The position numbers were made by a program, and so were the translations under genes. The notes under the pieces are model-generated. The model had not been told where the DNA came from. It did not search any database and saw only the letters and a program-made list of their open reading frames with translations. From assembly GCA_003665825.1 (NCBI GenBank), contig QPFY01000021.1, forward strand, positions 241,882 through 305,881: a stretch of DNA of 64,000 bases, written 5' to 3'. Positions within the stretch are counted from its first letter, which is position 1; the number at the start of each line of letters is the position of its first letter. Below, in pieces: positions 10,753 to 23,646 of this stretch. The stretch is from Microbotryum silenes-acaulis. Lineage: Eukaryota > Basidiomycota > Microbotryomycetes > Microbotryales > Microbotryaceae.

Positions 10753-13525
10753 TCACCTGTGATTCGTCTTGCCTGCCTTTCTCTTGCCCGAAAACAAATG
10801 CTGTGAGTGCCAAGGACAAAGGGGGTTCGGTCAGTTTTGTCACTACGGGAGCCAATGCGACAGGAAGGGGTGGTTCGCCTGACTTTGGGCATCTTTGTAC
10901 GAATGTGACGATCTGATTCGGAGGCTTTGGCCAAACGATTCGGTTCGCGCTGGTACAGCTGGCGCAGGCGCACGGCCTTGGCCGCCTGTTCCGCATCGCG
11001 CAGACCTGCCACTTGTCGATCTTTGGTGGGCAGCCTCTTGCCACTGGGGACGATGGACTTGGTGTCCGTCTTGGATCGTTTCCGCGGGCCGTCCTGGTCC
11101 ATGCTCTCGTCCGCTTCGACCCAGTCCCCCTCGCCATCATCTGCCCCCTTGTCGAACTCGTCAATGTCCATCTCACCGGCCTCTCGCTTGCGACCGATGA
11201 GGCCGCGGGCCTTGGCCAACATCTTGGCGCGTTCTTCCAAGTTGGTCGCATCGTAACCCGCTTCGGACAGCTTGGACGTCATCTCGGAAAGCGTTCGTCG
11301 TTGTACGGTTCGAGGGATGATGGGCCGGTTCTGGAGCTTGTCTTTTTGCTGGTTGAGGAGACGGATATTCGCTTTCTTGTCGCGAATTGTCGACGCCGCG
11401 GTGCGGATAGCCTCTTCGTCCGAATCCTGCGAATGGAGAAGATCAGCCCAGGGGTCAGTTCCATGGCCAATTCTTGCCCTTCGTTGCACCACCCCACCCA
11501 CCTCGTTCGTATCCTCGTCGTAAAATCCAGCAGCTTCCAAGCGCTCCTCCTCGGCTTCAAGCTCCTCCAGTCGAGCCACGATATCGGCATCGATAAAGTC
11601 TGCGACGTTCTTGCCGTCTTGCAATTCGGGCATGACATCGTATTTCCAATCATCGTTGGCCAAAAGGTAGTGCTCTGTACAAAAGTGTTCATGGTCGCGC
11701 ACGTCAGTTTGATTCACCTAGCGGTAAAATCGGTGGCTGGGGACGCGCGTGATGACTGACTCTTCAAGTCCATCATGTATGCGCCAGCGCCTCCGTTCTC
11801 CGCCTCCTCGTCACGCTCAAGTCGTCGACGCTCCGGGTCGTTCTTGTCGTAAGTCTTGCGCGTCTTAACGGCATCCGGAATGAAGGGCGTTCGGTCCACA
11901 GTGTCGCGCTTGACGGGAACAGCAACGCGAACACGGTTCGCCACGTTGTCGACTCGCTTCGTCTTTTCCTTGCTTTCCACTCGGTGTTGGAGAAGCGCAT
12001 CACACGCAGCGTTCCTCACGCCCATCACACCCTCTTCGGAGACGCAGGAGAGCTCGAGCAACTGGACGTTGCCTTCCGCGAGGATGGCGTCCAGCATTGC
12101 TCGTCGGGTCGGGTCCAGGTCCGAGGGGCGAGTGACGTCAATCTTGTTGACGACGATGAAGGTGGGCTTGTTGGTGAACAAGGGCTTGATCGATTGATAT
12201 AATTGACACTGGAGGAGACCCCAAAAGATGGAATATCAGTACAAGAAACTGTAATCTGCGGCGAGAGCTTCAGGCCGGAAGGGCGCGACGACCTACTTGG
12301 GCTTCGACGGTGTAGCCACACTGTTCACTGAGATCCATAAAGTACATGACACAACTGCGTAGATGCGCGAGCGCGGTGATGCTCTGCATTTCGATCGTGT
12401 TCATCTCCTCCAGCGGATGGTCCAGCACCCCGGGGGTGTCAATCACCTGCCAGCGCAGGTACTTGTAGTCCATATGGCCGACAAACAAGCTCTTGGTTGT
12501 GAAGGCGTAAGGCTGCACATCGACGTCGGCCCGCGTGACCTTGTTGACGAAAGACGACTTTCCGACGTTGGGGTATCCGCACACCAGCAACGTGCGGGTT
12601 GTCGGATCGATGCTCGGTAGACGAGACATGTGCTGGCGAACTTGCTCGAGATAGGCGAGAGGGTCCTTTTGTCTTCGCATGATGGTGGCCATTCTGCACA
12701 GTGCAAGCAGACGGGTCAGCTTCGGCTTCCCGGGTAAAACTGCGACTGGAGTTGTGTACTTACCGACCCAAGGCGGCCTTTTTGAGCTGCTTGCATCGGA
12801 ACAGACTGTCACCGAACTTGAGGAGGCGGCAGTAGTCCTTGCCGACCGAAACGATGAGGTGGCGCGCGGTATTGAGCTGACCCAGCGCGAGTTTGTAATG
12901 ATTTTTGTCGTACAGAACATTGAGGAGCGAGGACAAGAAGGGGTGGAGGTTCTAAAGATGATGCGGCGCCAGAACGAATTGGTCAGGATGGTTGAAGAAC
13001 GCTCACTCGCAATCAGTCCAATTATTCACCTCCATGATCGGGAACTCGCTCAAAATCTGGTCCAAGCGCTCTTCAAACGACTGCTGCGTAAACTTGACCT
13101 GTGCGAGAGAGTTGATAAAATATAGTCCACCGTTAGCGACCCTCGGCGCCAGTTCGTCCCCCGAAAGTGGGGAGGCCGCTCACCTTGCGCATGTAGAAGG
13201 AGCGAATACGCGTGATCTTGAAACCACTACGGATGACGGTGGGCGTCTTGCGTTGCGTCTATTAGAATCAAGCATTTCTCGGGGAGAGGAACACAATCGT
13301 AAGCTGCTATTGTCCCTCGAAACAAGACTGGGCTCGGCGATCAGTGACGGCCGCGCGGGGGCCAATTCCCCCGTCCTTCGCAGCCGAGTGGGCCGAAGAG
13401 GTTCGCGCGTCCCAGGCTCGCGGGTGGCCACCATGCCTTAGGAAATGACGTACCTTGGAAAGGATGACATCAAGGAACTCTTGTGCCGTCGGCACGGGCG
13501 CGATCGCCTTGTTGATGGTCGTCAT
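10753..13525 (-). CDS. NOG1: Nucleolar GTP-binding protein Nog1
   Basis: OBG-type GTPase of pre-60S ribosomal particles, acting in the nucleolus and on cytoplasmic late particles (family knowledge). Exon 1 is 13454-13525, [19 protein letters not shown] onward, the standard Nog1 start. Later exons give [44 protein letters not shown] and a helical N domain. The G domain has [14 protein letters not shown] (G1), [10 protein letters not shown] (G2), [11 protein letters not shown] (G3) and VVNKIDV (G4). Then follow the Nog1 C-terminal region ([23 protein letters not shown], an acidic linker, [22 protein letters not shown]) and a last exon encoding [15 protein letters not shown] before the stop at 10753-10755. 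About nine introns are needed and all fit canonical borders. It looks intact; only exact internal borders are uncertain. Confidence 0.93.
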
Positions 13526-14608
13526 ATTAGTGCGTCGTCGAGCCTGTGCGAGCGTGTGGGAGTGCAGCGAGATTGCGAGGGAGGGCTCCGATCGTCAGTC
13601 AGCTGCCACTTCGTCCGAGGAAATACGCGCGTTGTATTGCCGTAAGGTCTTTGGAACAACTACAGTGCGAGTCCTGTAATGAGACTGACGTTCTGGTACG
13701 ATCGACGGTGATGGCGACTTGGGAAAGGCCTCGACGCGGGTGAGCGGGGAGCGGATCCAGCTTCGCAGCCAGATCGGCAGGTCCGTTAACCCAGCCAAAT
13801 GAGCTCCCCCGCGCGGGCGAGTTAAGGCAGCTTTTCTGTTTTTTGTCCCGGTTGGAGGTCGGTACAGGTCGGGTGTACCAATGCCCTCCCCACCCCGTCC
13901 CACCCCGGCTCAGTGCACCCCAAATGGTCATAAGTAATAAGGGGCTACTAGTTCGTGTAAGACTCACCATCATCACGAATAACACTTTCCGAAGACTCGT
14001 AAGTTCGAATTATGTCATAAATGTCGTACAGCTTGTCGTACTCAGTCCATTCAATTCGTGTAGTTCCGTATACCCTCAACTAATACAGATCCTGTGTAGA
14101 CCTTTTCGTCCTGTTTTCTTATATTCGTTAATTTGGATACGACCGAGGGAGTACACACCGTGTCTATTGGGCCCGAGGGAGGGATCGGTCCGGGTCTCTG
14201 GAATCCTAGATCGGTCCTCGGGCAGACAAACGCTTATTCTGAACGGTGTGCACTGTGTATAGAAAATGAATATCTAGTGAAGCCCCTTCGGACGGTCGAC
14301 TTGGGTCCAGCGGCAATCAGTCCTGCATCAATTCCCAGAGAGTAATTGAAGAGGCAAAATTGAGGCGGGGCTGTGCGGCCGCACGCGGAGCTCAGATTGG
14401 CGAGCCCTCTGCTTTAACACGTTGACCTCTGCACACTCACGTCAACGCGACAACGCGCACCCTTGACCCACGCCACGCCCCGCATCTCAATACGTTGAAA
14501 CCTCCCTGCGCCTGTTGAACGAACATCGATGCTATTGCCGTATGGGGGTATGTGGACGCGTTTCCCCGCCTCACATCTCCCTCATCGGCCTAATTGTGTT
14601 GCTCCACC
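13526..14608. other. Intergenic stretch without recognised content
   Basis: About 1.1 kb between the NOG1 start and the next plus-strand start codon. Several short open frames exist on both strands, none with a recognisable motif or connected splice pattern. It must hold the promoters of both divergent genes. No repeat or RNA gene was recognised. Confidence 0.5.
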
Positions 14609-16350
14609 ATGACGCGACCGTCAGACATACGCGTGGGATCTAGGGAAGGTTCTCCAGCAGAGTCCATTTCCTTTGGCGCTCATCCGAGTGAGTGCTCTTG
14701 TCTGGTGTGCCAACTAAGATCCCTTGTAGCAGGGCTGAGAGCAGAGTGCCAGTCATCGACCTCATCCTTCTATCTACTCAATCCTGACGGACAGCTGAAG
14801 AATTCTCTGTTCTCTCACACCTCTTGCAGGTCGGAGGCACGATCAAAGCCGTCGAGCATCCTCACAAGCCAGTACAATTCTGGATGAACCTTCTCCACGC
14901 CCGACTCGAAAGAGAAAGCGGCGCATGCCCGTGCCCCAAACCCCTTCGTCCGACTCCGACGAGCCCAATTTGGGCGTGGAGACGGTTCATCCAGAATTGT
15001 ACTGGCTAGTGAGGAGGCGCTTCCGGTCATGCCCACTCCACTCTCCTACGCTCTCGCTTATGCTTACCGCTGCGTCCGCAATGTCTGTTCTTACATACCC
15101 TGGGTGTGCTCAGAATCGGATCAGTCGAAATCGCAATTCATCACCAAACTTGCCGCTCAACTCTGGAACTTCCTGAGAGACCAGGGGGACCTCGGATCTG
15201 CCCAACTTGGCGAGGACGATGAAGAGCTTGTTCGCGCGGCTTTTGCAGCGGCAGAGGCGGGAAATAATACGACTTTCACTTCGATAGTACCAACCACCAT
15301 TATCACACGGTCGCCATCCGACATTCCTTCCCCAACTCGGATGGAGCAATGCAAAAAGTACATTGCAGAATTGCGAGACCTGGCGCAACGCATGTCCAAG
15401 CTGTACGGAGTGGAAACCCTGGCCTTTATTGTCCCTCGTTATCAAGACGACGTGTCGCCAGCGACGAAGGCGACCGTGCATTCGATAGGTGGGCTCAGAT
15501 TTGCAGCTCACTGCAACGACTTCAAGGATCCATCCGGCAATTCCTTGTTGTCTAATTTTGCTTCCAAGATGAGCTGGGATGAGACACTCAAGGCCAATGA
15601 AGCGGCAGATCTGAAAGAGGGTGAGCCTTTCATCGCAAGTTATGCGCGCATGAGACCACGTTACCGTTACCAATTATGTGACATATGTTTTCGTCTCATC
15701 TATCAGCAAACACTCGCTCGATGGACAGTGCTACTCGCGGCGTTCTTGGCAAATGGCACGGCACTCTGTTCCGCGCCCAACTCAGTAAGTAGTCTGCATC
15801 TGATCGGGCTCGACTCCGTGCTAATCATTTCCGTCTTTACAGACTCTGCTCTCGAGACTATACATCGCCGTTCCGATACGGGATCATCGACAGGCGATTT
15901 CACACCTCAGAAGAAGATGATATGGTCTACCCAACCCAGGGCTTGAAGGCACTGGGTGTCAAATTGCGGATCAAGCCCGGAACGAAGAGTAGATACGAAA
16001 TGGCTCTACATCATAGTGCAGAGACATCGCCCAAGCAAACCGTTGCTCAGCTCAAGGCTATCATTGACGACCTCCGTCACGGCCACCTCGCTATCGTACC
16101 CTCGATGGACCCGAACGACAATACGGAGGCAGAGGCAAGCGACGATGACTCGAATGGCGGAGAAGGACCCCTGAGCCCAAGATTTGGTGGAGCCGGGGAC
16201 GAAGGCGGAGAAAAAAGCGGAGAAGAAGATAGAGAAAGAAATACCGAGGGGGTGGGGGGTGGCGGAGGAGACCGGAGGATGAATGAAGCAAAACATCGTC
16301 GATGGATTGAGACCGTTCTTATGTCTTTCTTTGGGCATATTATGCTCTGA
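14609..16350 (+). CDS. Multi-exon gene of unknown function
   Basis: Not recognised. The first exon begins at ATG 14609 (MTRPSDIRVGSREG...) and ends at a gtgagt donor near 14689. A later exon carries a basic, NLS-like stretch RKRKRRMPVPQTPSSDSDEP. After an acceptor near 15115 a long exon encodes a helical region (SKSQFITKLAAQLWNFLRDQ, acidic DDEELVRAAFAAAEAG, then RMEQCKKYIAELRDLAQRM). Two further exons give LARWTVLLAAFLANGTALC and SRDYTSPFRYGIIDRRFHTS, followed by a long acidic/Gly-rich tail ending FFGHIML at 16350. Splice signals are consistent, so I favour a real gene. A 42-bp inverted repeat lies inside it (14861-15013). I found no catalytic motif; it could be an uncharacterised lineage-specific family, possibly passenger DNA of a mobile element. 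Confidence 0.55.
14861..15013. repeat. 42-bp inverted repeat, 69-bp spacer
   Basis: Left arm 14861-14902, right arm 14972-15013. The arms match as reverse complements at 40 of 42 positions, with mismatches at two internal positions. The left arm includes CCAGTACAATTCTGGATGAA and the right arm its complement. If transcribed, the RNA would form a long hairpin within the first part of the unknown gene. Confidence 0.9.
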
Positions 16351-18717
16351 GTAGGTCTGCAAGATGACCGATATTTGTTATGTCTCTGTGGTTTGTGGCG
16401 CGTCTTTCAGTGTAGATCCTTGAGTTTAGTTTCAGATGATTGTCATACACGCATACAGCGTCTCAGCTGCCATCTTGATTGTGGCAATTAATCTTAACAG
16501 GATTGTAAATTAATATGATCAAAATGCTCATTCTGTCAGGCTCTGCCAAGATCACTGGGCATACTCGCCCCCCCCCCCCCCCCCCCGCGGACCGTTTCCT
16601 ACGTCACGGCCCGGGGGCCCCTGTGTGCTCCGGGCGCCGGAACCTGACCAAGTCAGCGGCCGGCATCCCGTTCATCTACGGCCCCCCTTCCAGAGATTAC
16701 GCTGGAGTCTTCCTTCACAACCAATGGTTCCGCACCTTTGTCCTACAGGGACTCGGGGCGCACCGCATGGGCCGCAGCACAACGGTGTGGCGCTCGCATC
16801 CAGGCAAGGCGACATCTCTGCGCATCTATTTACCTTTGGGTCAACGAAATTAGAATGGCTCTCGGGCCGACGCATCTCCTCTTTCTTCTTCTTCTTCTTC
16901 TGAACTTGTGATGTACAAGCAAATGGCCATACACCTTTTCCAACTTCGACCTCATCGCCGTTTCTTGCGCCTCCCGTTTCAAACACACTTGGGAACCGAT
17001 CCCTCCTAATCATTCCTCATATCCATGCTTCGTCCGAAGGCGCCGTACCATTGACCGTGTCTCGTTGCATAAGTCTGTTTGACCTTTTGGCCTACCATTG
17101 TCTTCTTCCCTTAGATACAATCTGACTTCACCTTCAGGTCGGACCGGTTGCCACTGCATAACCCTCAACTGCCTGCGCGCCGCCAAACCAGACGGTGGAT
17201 AACTGTGAGGTCATTCGATGGGACTGTAATACAGGGGTCAGACGACAGCTCGACCTCTCCTTTCATGTCCCATCCTGAATTCACCCATCGTCGCAACTAT
17301 AAGACCCAACTGAAGACCAAGAAGATGACCATCACAATGATGACAAGACGGTATGCCCCGTCGAAAAGAACTTTGAAAACACCCTCCCGGTTTGGGTACT
17401 TTCAGTCTGACTCCAACACGACGTGTTGTCCACCTTGGGTTTGAACCCTGATTGGTGTCACAAAAGATTATATGACCTGCCATCACCGAAAACCACGGCG
17501 GGGCAGTCGGTCGGTCGATATTAGAAGGAGGCCCAGGCCACAACAGAGTGCAGAACTCTCAAGCCGCCTAATGCGATGAGAAAACGTAGAGCAACGACAG
17601 AGCAAGGGGTGTATCAAGGTGAATCTGACTCGCTCGTGGCTTCGTTCAGTCATATACAGCGCATTACTTTGGGCATGGGTGACTATGACTTGCTGCAGTT
17701 CGACTGTTAAAACGCAAGCTCCCGTGACGACGTACTTCGCGTCGAGATTACAGTGAGCGTGTGAACTGCGCAGGAAGGAATTGCGACAGAGCAGTACGCT
17801 GGCTTTTAGCAACCTAGCAAAGAGTTCATTAACGTGCCACCAATGTACAATTCATTATATCATACAGAAAAAGACTGTTAGGGGTGATCAAATTCTGTAT
17901 CTTGCGTCTGAAAAGTCATCAACCAAGTGCCGAGGCAAACACTCAACGGACCTGGTCGAGTGTGAGGCTCGGAGTGGCCGTGGCAACACCACAGAAGACC
18001 TTTGTACGACGTTGGGACTGTGAGCCGGATCAGGACTTCGTTCAAGTATACATCAAAATGTAGTCGGCAGTGTTGGAATATATTAAGTACTTTTGCAATC
18101 CCTGCTCACTGTTCGGGAAGTGTCACCCAAGGCACGACACGGACTACGCATGTGACTGACTGGCAGGGAGCGCGGTAAGTTCTACCTGTAGGAGATCTCA
18201 GCGCAGTCAGCGCAGCAAAGATGCAATGGACGCTTGTGTTCACTCCCTCAGTGTAGCGCGCTCTTCCTCTAAACCTTACCGGTCGTGTTGGGCTTCCGGC
18301 TGCCCGCTTTACTCGAGCGACATTAAATTTTTCAAGCGAGCCACCGCAAGATCGAGCGATTTAGCGATGCCGGGTCTTGGATGTCTGATCGCTATTGTTG
18401 CACTTCCTGGCAAAGCGTCGTATAACGTGTAGATCTACTAGCGAAATGAACGCATCATTGATCTCTTTACTATTGCAAGTAGCAACTGGGCAAAAGACTG
18501 CAACTATATATGATCAATATCAAATTCCCCAAAAAACATCGCCATCGTCTTCATTAAAGTTCTCGTTGATCTCGTCACTGAAAGCGCCGTAATCGGTAGT
18601 GTCGACGGAATGATGACTCAGATCATCGCTCGAATGATCACTGATGTCAAGAAGGGCGTCATGATCCGTGGTGATGTTGTCCGACTCTCCGACCATCCCA
18701 TCATTGATGCAGTTTGG
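16351..18717. other. 2.4-kb gene-poor stretch with homopolymer and CTT tracts
   Basis: No supported gene. It contains a run of 19 C residues at 16568-16586 and a TTC-type microsatellite at about 16882-16901. Short open frames next to the C-run owe their length to it. The stretch separates the unknown gene from the 3' end of the KDZ transposase gene and may contain one end of that transposon; I could not identify terminal inverted repeats by eye. Confidence 0.5.
16568..16586. repeat. poly-C run, 19 nt
   Basis: Uninterrupted C homopolymer read directly, followed by GCGG. Length in such runs is unreliable in assemblies. Confidence 0.85.
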
Positions 18718-21700
18718 TCATGTGTGATCCGGCAAGCCACCCGCTGTGGTTCGTTGAAAAACATCAACGTCGTCGGTGCACCACATTCGGAGCTCCACCC
18801 ACTCCTCCATTTGCGGTTCGCCGGTTTGCCGGGTGCATTCCCACAAGTGATCTAGGCCGCCCTTCGAAAACCATCGGCGCGCAATAGTTCTAAGACGCTC
18901 TTCTTCTTGCTCGAGCAGCATCATCGCAGAGTCATCCTGCTCATCTAGTTGGAGTAATTGCTGGCGAACTTTCTGAAACCTCTTGCGACGGCTTATCAGC
19001 CACCGTCCAATGCGACGCACTTCCCATCCAAGTCGCTTGATTTCTTGCTGGCATCTTGCGCGAGACAATACTGCTGGAATGCCGACACGAACATCAGCAT
19101 CGTAGGCCCACGGCTCAGTGGGATGACTATATAATCCGTTGTTCCAGAGCGGCGCAAGATGTCGAGTTTGAGCAGTTCGTTGAGATCCTCTGGGGCTGAT
19201 GGCGGTACCCTTCGGGTTCTCAAGATCGAATGGGAATTCTGAGAATTGGCGAGGATGGCAGCATACTTTTTCACCTCGTCGTTATACATCGCCACTGCCT
19301 TCATGAGTCTTGGACGCAAAGAATTAAGACTCTTGACCAGGAGACCAGCCGCTTTCGTACCTATGAGCAGGCATTGCTACACATCAGCGTTCCTTCTGCC
19401 GGCGCAGAAGACTCGTACCATGGATTTCCTACCGAGAGCTTTACCGCCTAGGCGCGGGAGCCGCAGCCTCTCAGCTCCCTGTCGATATTGTACGACCAAG
19501 TCCCACAGCGAGCGAGATGCGACCATCAATGTGCAGGCAAATTCATAGTCTGAGCCAATCAAGGGTGTTGACATATTTAAGCGAGGACAAAGGGGATCAC
19601 ACCGGAGGGTCAGAATGGAAGAAGGGAGTGACGTACCAGGGTCCAGGACACTGATGTTTATTTCCGACGTGCGTAAGGAGTTCAGTCGATCATCAAGAAC
19701 CTGCCGTTGTTTGACCAGCTGTTGAAGTTTAGTCGACTGTTCTATAAGCTTGTTCGTATCTATGGTGTTCACGCAGGCTAGTTCTTCTCTGTAGCAATCG
19801 AAAAATGAATACCGAAGTTAGGTTACCGGTTCGTGTCTCACTCCCAAACGACGACGATAGCTCAGACCCACCGGCATGCTGCGATGTCTCTGTTAACCAG
19901 CTCAAGCTTGAACATGACGTTGTGCATCTCGGCTACCTCTTTGCGCTGCTCTTTCAGAGGGATCTGCTTGGACGCTGCACGTTGCGTGTGCCATTGTTCA
20001 AGGAGGGTAGCGACCGTCCATTCGGAGAGATTAACGACCTCAGCAATGACTCTGTCGGCTTCGGCCTTGAGCTTGATTGCGTTTTTGAGTCGAGAATTAA
20101 GTTTGGTCACTGGGCATGATCGATACGCCAAATATCAGCGACATGGTAAGGTAGTGCATGAAAGACTGGAAGCTTAGGCAAACCAAGATCGGCCAGATGC
20201 TGCTTGTTATAAGCAGACGCTCGACGATTGATGTTCTCCAGCCGATGGGAGGCACTCGATGATCGATTCATGGGTATCATGCCTCGAAGCTGCGCCCACA
20301 AGCGCTCGGTTCCCTCGCCATCAGTCAAAAAAAAAATTGGGTAGAAAGCGCGGATCAAAATCAACCTGGCAGGACCACTTGTGCGCATAGGCATGCATCG
20401 ACGAGAGAGCAAATTCTAGACGCGGTAAGTGGTCTGCCAGAAGATTGCGCTGCGCATACCGGGGAGAGATGAGCTGCTCAGCTACGGACTAAGCCAATGC
20501 TCAGGCTGAGTGTCACGAACAAACTCACACGGCGTAAGTGCGACGATAATTTGCAGGCGATATCATACGCGACTACGACGCGACTTCGATCCTGACTCGA
20601 ACTTTGGTGGGAGTCCGATCCCGAGCTGGATCCGACGTTTGTAGCGTCACTGGTACGCGCAGGCCCCGTAGTACAATCCGTTTCTCCGACTTCAACTTCT
20701 TCGAGAATCCATTTCAACAGCGACACGGGATATACTAACCTGCGGTAGACCAAACTCGCTTATTAGTGTCCTTGCCTGGAGTCACAGATGGCCGGTCCAC
20801 ACATACTTTTCACCTGATTGATGAAGGTTGCAAAGTCGCAGGCAATGATCATGACGGCACACTGCAGCAACGAGGCCTGTGTCGGCCACTACATTTGACG
20901 AAGCGGAGGTCACACCACCATCTGCGGCCTTCCAGTTGGCTGTGCATTCGTCCTGTATGATAGAATAGCCCGTTTAGCAATCACAGACAGTCGGGTCAAC
21001 GCATTATTGGGTTCGGGTGACCCGACACCAGCAGCACCAAGGTACCTTCTCGCCCGCTTCAGTCGATCCGTCGATCAAAGCTTGCTCGTTTCGAATCTTG
21101 TCTGGTGGCAGGAATAACGCTGGACGTGACTTGAGAGGAGCAGTATTTGCCCGCGCGAATCGTCGATGCCGAAAATTGCCGTCGACAGCAATGATGGCAT
21201 CGAGGTCATTCTCGCTCTTGCCGGCTTCATCGATCCGAGGCCCAAAACATGCCGGACAAACGTCGGCCAGACGCTCGCGCGGGGAGAGGCCGAGAATTTC
21301 GGCGGTCAAAGTTGCCTGCAGCTGTTGCATAAATCGATATTCATCCATTGCGGCTTGAAGATGCTGACGCATGGTTGGAACCTGGGAAGCTTCCAATATT
21401 TTCTGTAAGAAGCAGTGAATGTTTCCGGCCTGTCCCTGTCCCAGAGCCCACCTTGTTAAAAGGATCCTCCGAGGATAATTCAGAGGACCAAAAGAGAATG
21501 AGCGCTTCGGACATGCCATAGATACCAAAGGATCTACCCCCCAGTAGGTGTCGAGATATTCGATCGTGCGAAAGGTGAATGCGGTGATGCCTTCTCTTTT
21601 TCGGATTGAAGATGATGACGTCGGGAGAAGACCGTGAGCTGCCAGGGTTTGGATCTCGGAATAGCATGGGCAGTATCGTAGTTCTCGCATGCCTGCTCAT

Positions 21701-22791
21701 GGTTGGGGGATATCAAATCAGTCCAAGACGATAGCGTAGGGGTTATTGACAAAATATGTGCAACAGAAGCACCTACCTGCAAAGAACAGGTCGACAACCC
21801 GGACCTTTCTGGTGACTCGGCGTTCATGACATGCGTCGCACCACTCCTCGTCGTCCGGGGAAGGGACAAACCCGCTCTGTCGAAGCACTTCTTTGGCCTT
21901 TTTCTTCATCAATAGGTACGCCTGGAGAAGTTCAGCTCGTTTAGACGCCCTAGTCTTAGCTTCGGCCCTCGCAGTCCGGCGACGATTGCGCTGCTTCTTG
22001 GCGTTCCTCTCGATCCGCGATCGCTTAAGTGAAGAGGGCGCTTGGTCTTGAGAAGCACCGTCTGGGTGGAATGGCGAATGCTCCGGTCCAGATGAGTATC
22101 CACCGCCGAAATCGCGACCGAAGTCGTAGTCGGGCTCAAAGTCGGGCTCAAAGCCGGGCGCGCTGTTAGGCTCGAAGTCGTGCTCGAAGCCGCCGGTCTC
22201 GGTGTCGAGAGGCCACGCCGTTGCGCCATCGGCAATGTCAGTCCAAGGCTCGGACGATGATTTGTGGAGGCCGGCAATGGATTTCTCTGAATGCTCCTTC
22301 CGACGACGCGTTGACCTCTGGACCGATGGTGATGGGGGAGGGCTCGGCTGACGTTTCGGACGCCTCTTCGTCGGAGAGCGGAAAATACCGAAATTGAAGC
22401 CGAACGTCTTGTCGAACAGCTCGCTATCCGGGGACAACGATGGCTCCCTATTCCGTACTCGCTTGGTCCATAATCTCCTCTTCTTCTTCTTCGCCTCCTC
22501 CTCCGTTCCGACCGACGTCGTGGCCCCATTTTCGATCGTGTCTTTGTTGCTGGTCACCTTCTTCCGCCTCCTCCTCACGGTCGTGCTCTTCTTGCGCTTG
22601 GTCTTGTCAGTGCGTTTTCCCTTCTCTGTTCCGACTGGCGATGTTGAGCTAGGTTGTAGAGGTGGTGGTGTGTGTGGTAGGATGTCCATGCTTGAAGCGA
22701 TGGGTGCAAGCCTGCAAGGCCTTGGGGGGAGGGAAGTGGGGGGAACTCGTGGTGCTGAGGCAGATGAACCATTAGCGGGGATAAGTAGCAA
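18718..22791 (-). CDS. KDZ-type (Kyakuja-Dileera-Zisupton) transposase with CxC N-terminal cluster, one frameshift
   Basis: Transposase of the KDZ superfamily of DNA transposons, expanded in basidiomycetes (family knowledge). The N-terminal exon (to about 21780) is a Lys/Arg- and Ser/Pro-rich tail region followed by WCDACHERRVTRKVRVVDLFF, and the next exon by CPCYSEIQTLAAHGLLPTS, a CxC-type cysteine cluster. Core blocks in later exons: CPACFG, AVDGNFRHRRFA, DECTANWKAA, DTGLVAAVCRHDHCL with SGEK, VVAYDIACKLSSHLR, HAYAHKWSCQVDFDPRF, TDGEGTERLW and NRRASAYN. These include the Asp/Glu positions of the RNase H-like fold. The C terminus is coiled-coil and basic. Introns are short and canonical. Near 20328-20337 a run of 10 T (minus strand) puts the TDGE block one base out of frame; 9 T would be in frame. 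Either a disabled copy or a homopolymer error. Confidence 0.85.
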
Positions 22792-23646
22792 GTGCCCGAA
22801 TTAGTGACCACTTTTGCCTCCGGGCGCTGGGGGTTGGCAGGGGAATGGTGCACCTAGCCCGTACCAACGTTTTCCTGGGCCAAATCTCCAAAAAGCTCCC
22901 TAAACTCGCCGCGTGCGGGGTAGTATATTTGTTAGGCTTATTTTGACCCGCATAGGTGTTCGCAGCAGCTCGCGCGAGAGCAACCCGAGCCGCACGAGTC
23001 GGGCCTACAGCTAGGTGCTTCTCGGGCGAGGTCAAGGCAGAATTTGGACAGCAACACAGGCATGACCTGCAATTTTGGGGCCGCACACCTCGCTACTACA
23101 TAATCTGCGTTAATTGAAATACTTGATCGAGCTGGTTACCCTTTACTACCTCTTTTTATTTTATTATTACCCTAACTAGTAAAAAAAAAGTGTCGATCCG
23201 CGACCCATGTACCTAAAATCGCTGTTTTTGACTGTGTTGCGGCCGGGAGGGCCGCCTGTGGTGGATGTACCAGCATACTGTTGAGTCTGCCGCACCTACC
23301 TGTGGTATCACTGTCCCGACCAGAAGTCATGTATGACCCTTTCTGCATTTTCTGGACCATAAGGGCCTCCGCGCGCTGAGAAATGTGGATATGCGCGCGC
23401 CGCCGAACGCTTCTGCGCGCCCGCGCCTCGTCTAGCCCTTGTCTCTGTTAGATTTCCGCACAGTTCTGGTAACTTTCGTTGGTCGGCCAAACGATGAGAT
23501 TGTGTCGATACAGTGCACGGTTGTAAAGTCCGAAACAGTGAGTTACCAGTGGGCGGAAAAGACTCGCGCGCGCGCCAACCGCACTCCCTAAATCCCTAAT
23601 ACCCCACTGATAATAAACCATGCCTAGAATGCCTTGATGCGCCAAA
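22792..23646. other. Intergenic stretch before the repeat-rich region
   Basis: About 850 bp with no supported gene. Contains an AT-rich patch with runs of T and A around 23150-23190 and short CG-rich patches. It would hold the KDZ promoter on its left side. Confidence 0.5.

Noticed and set aside
14609..16350. Unknown gene as a TET/JBP dioxygenase associated with the KDZ element
   Set aside because: No HxD...H iron-binding pattern or other TET/JBP signature was found in the reading frames.
16515..16903. Plus-strand frames around the poly-C run
   Set aside because: The Pro run comes from the C homopolymer; no splice context or motif.
17425..17465. GGGTTTGAACCC palindrome resembling a tRNA T arm
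   Set aside because: No acceptor, D or anticodon arm could be built around it on either strand.
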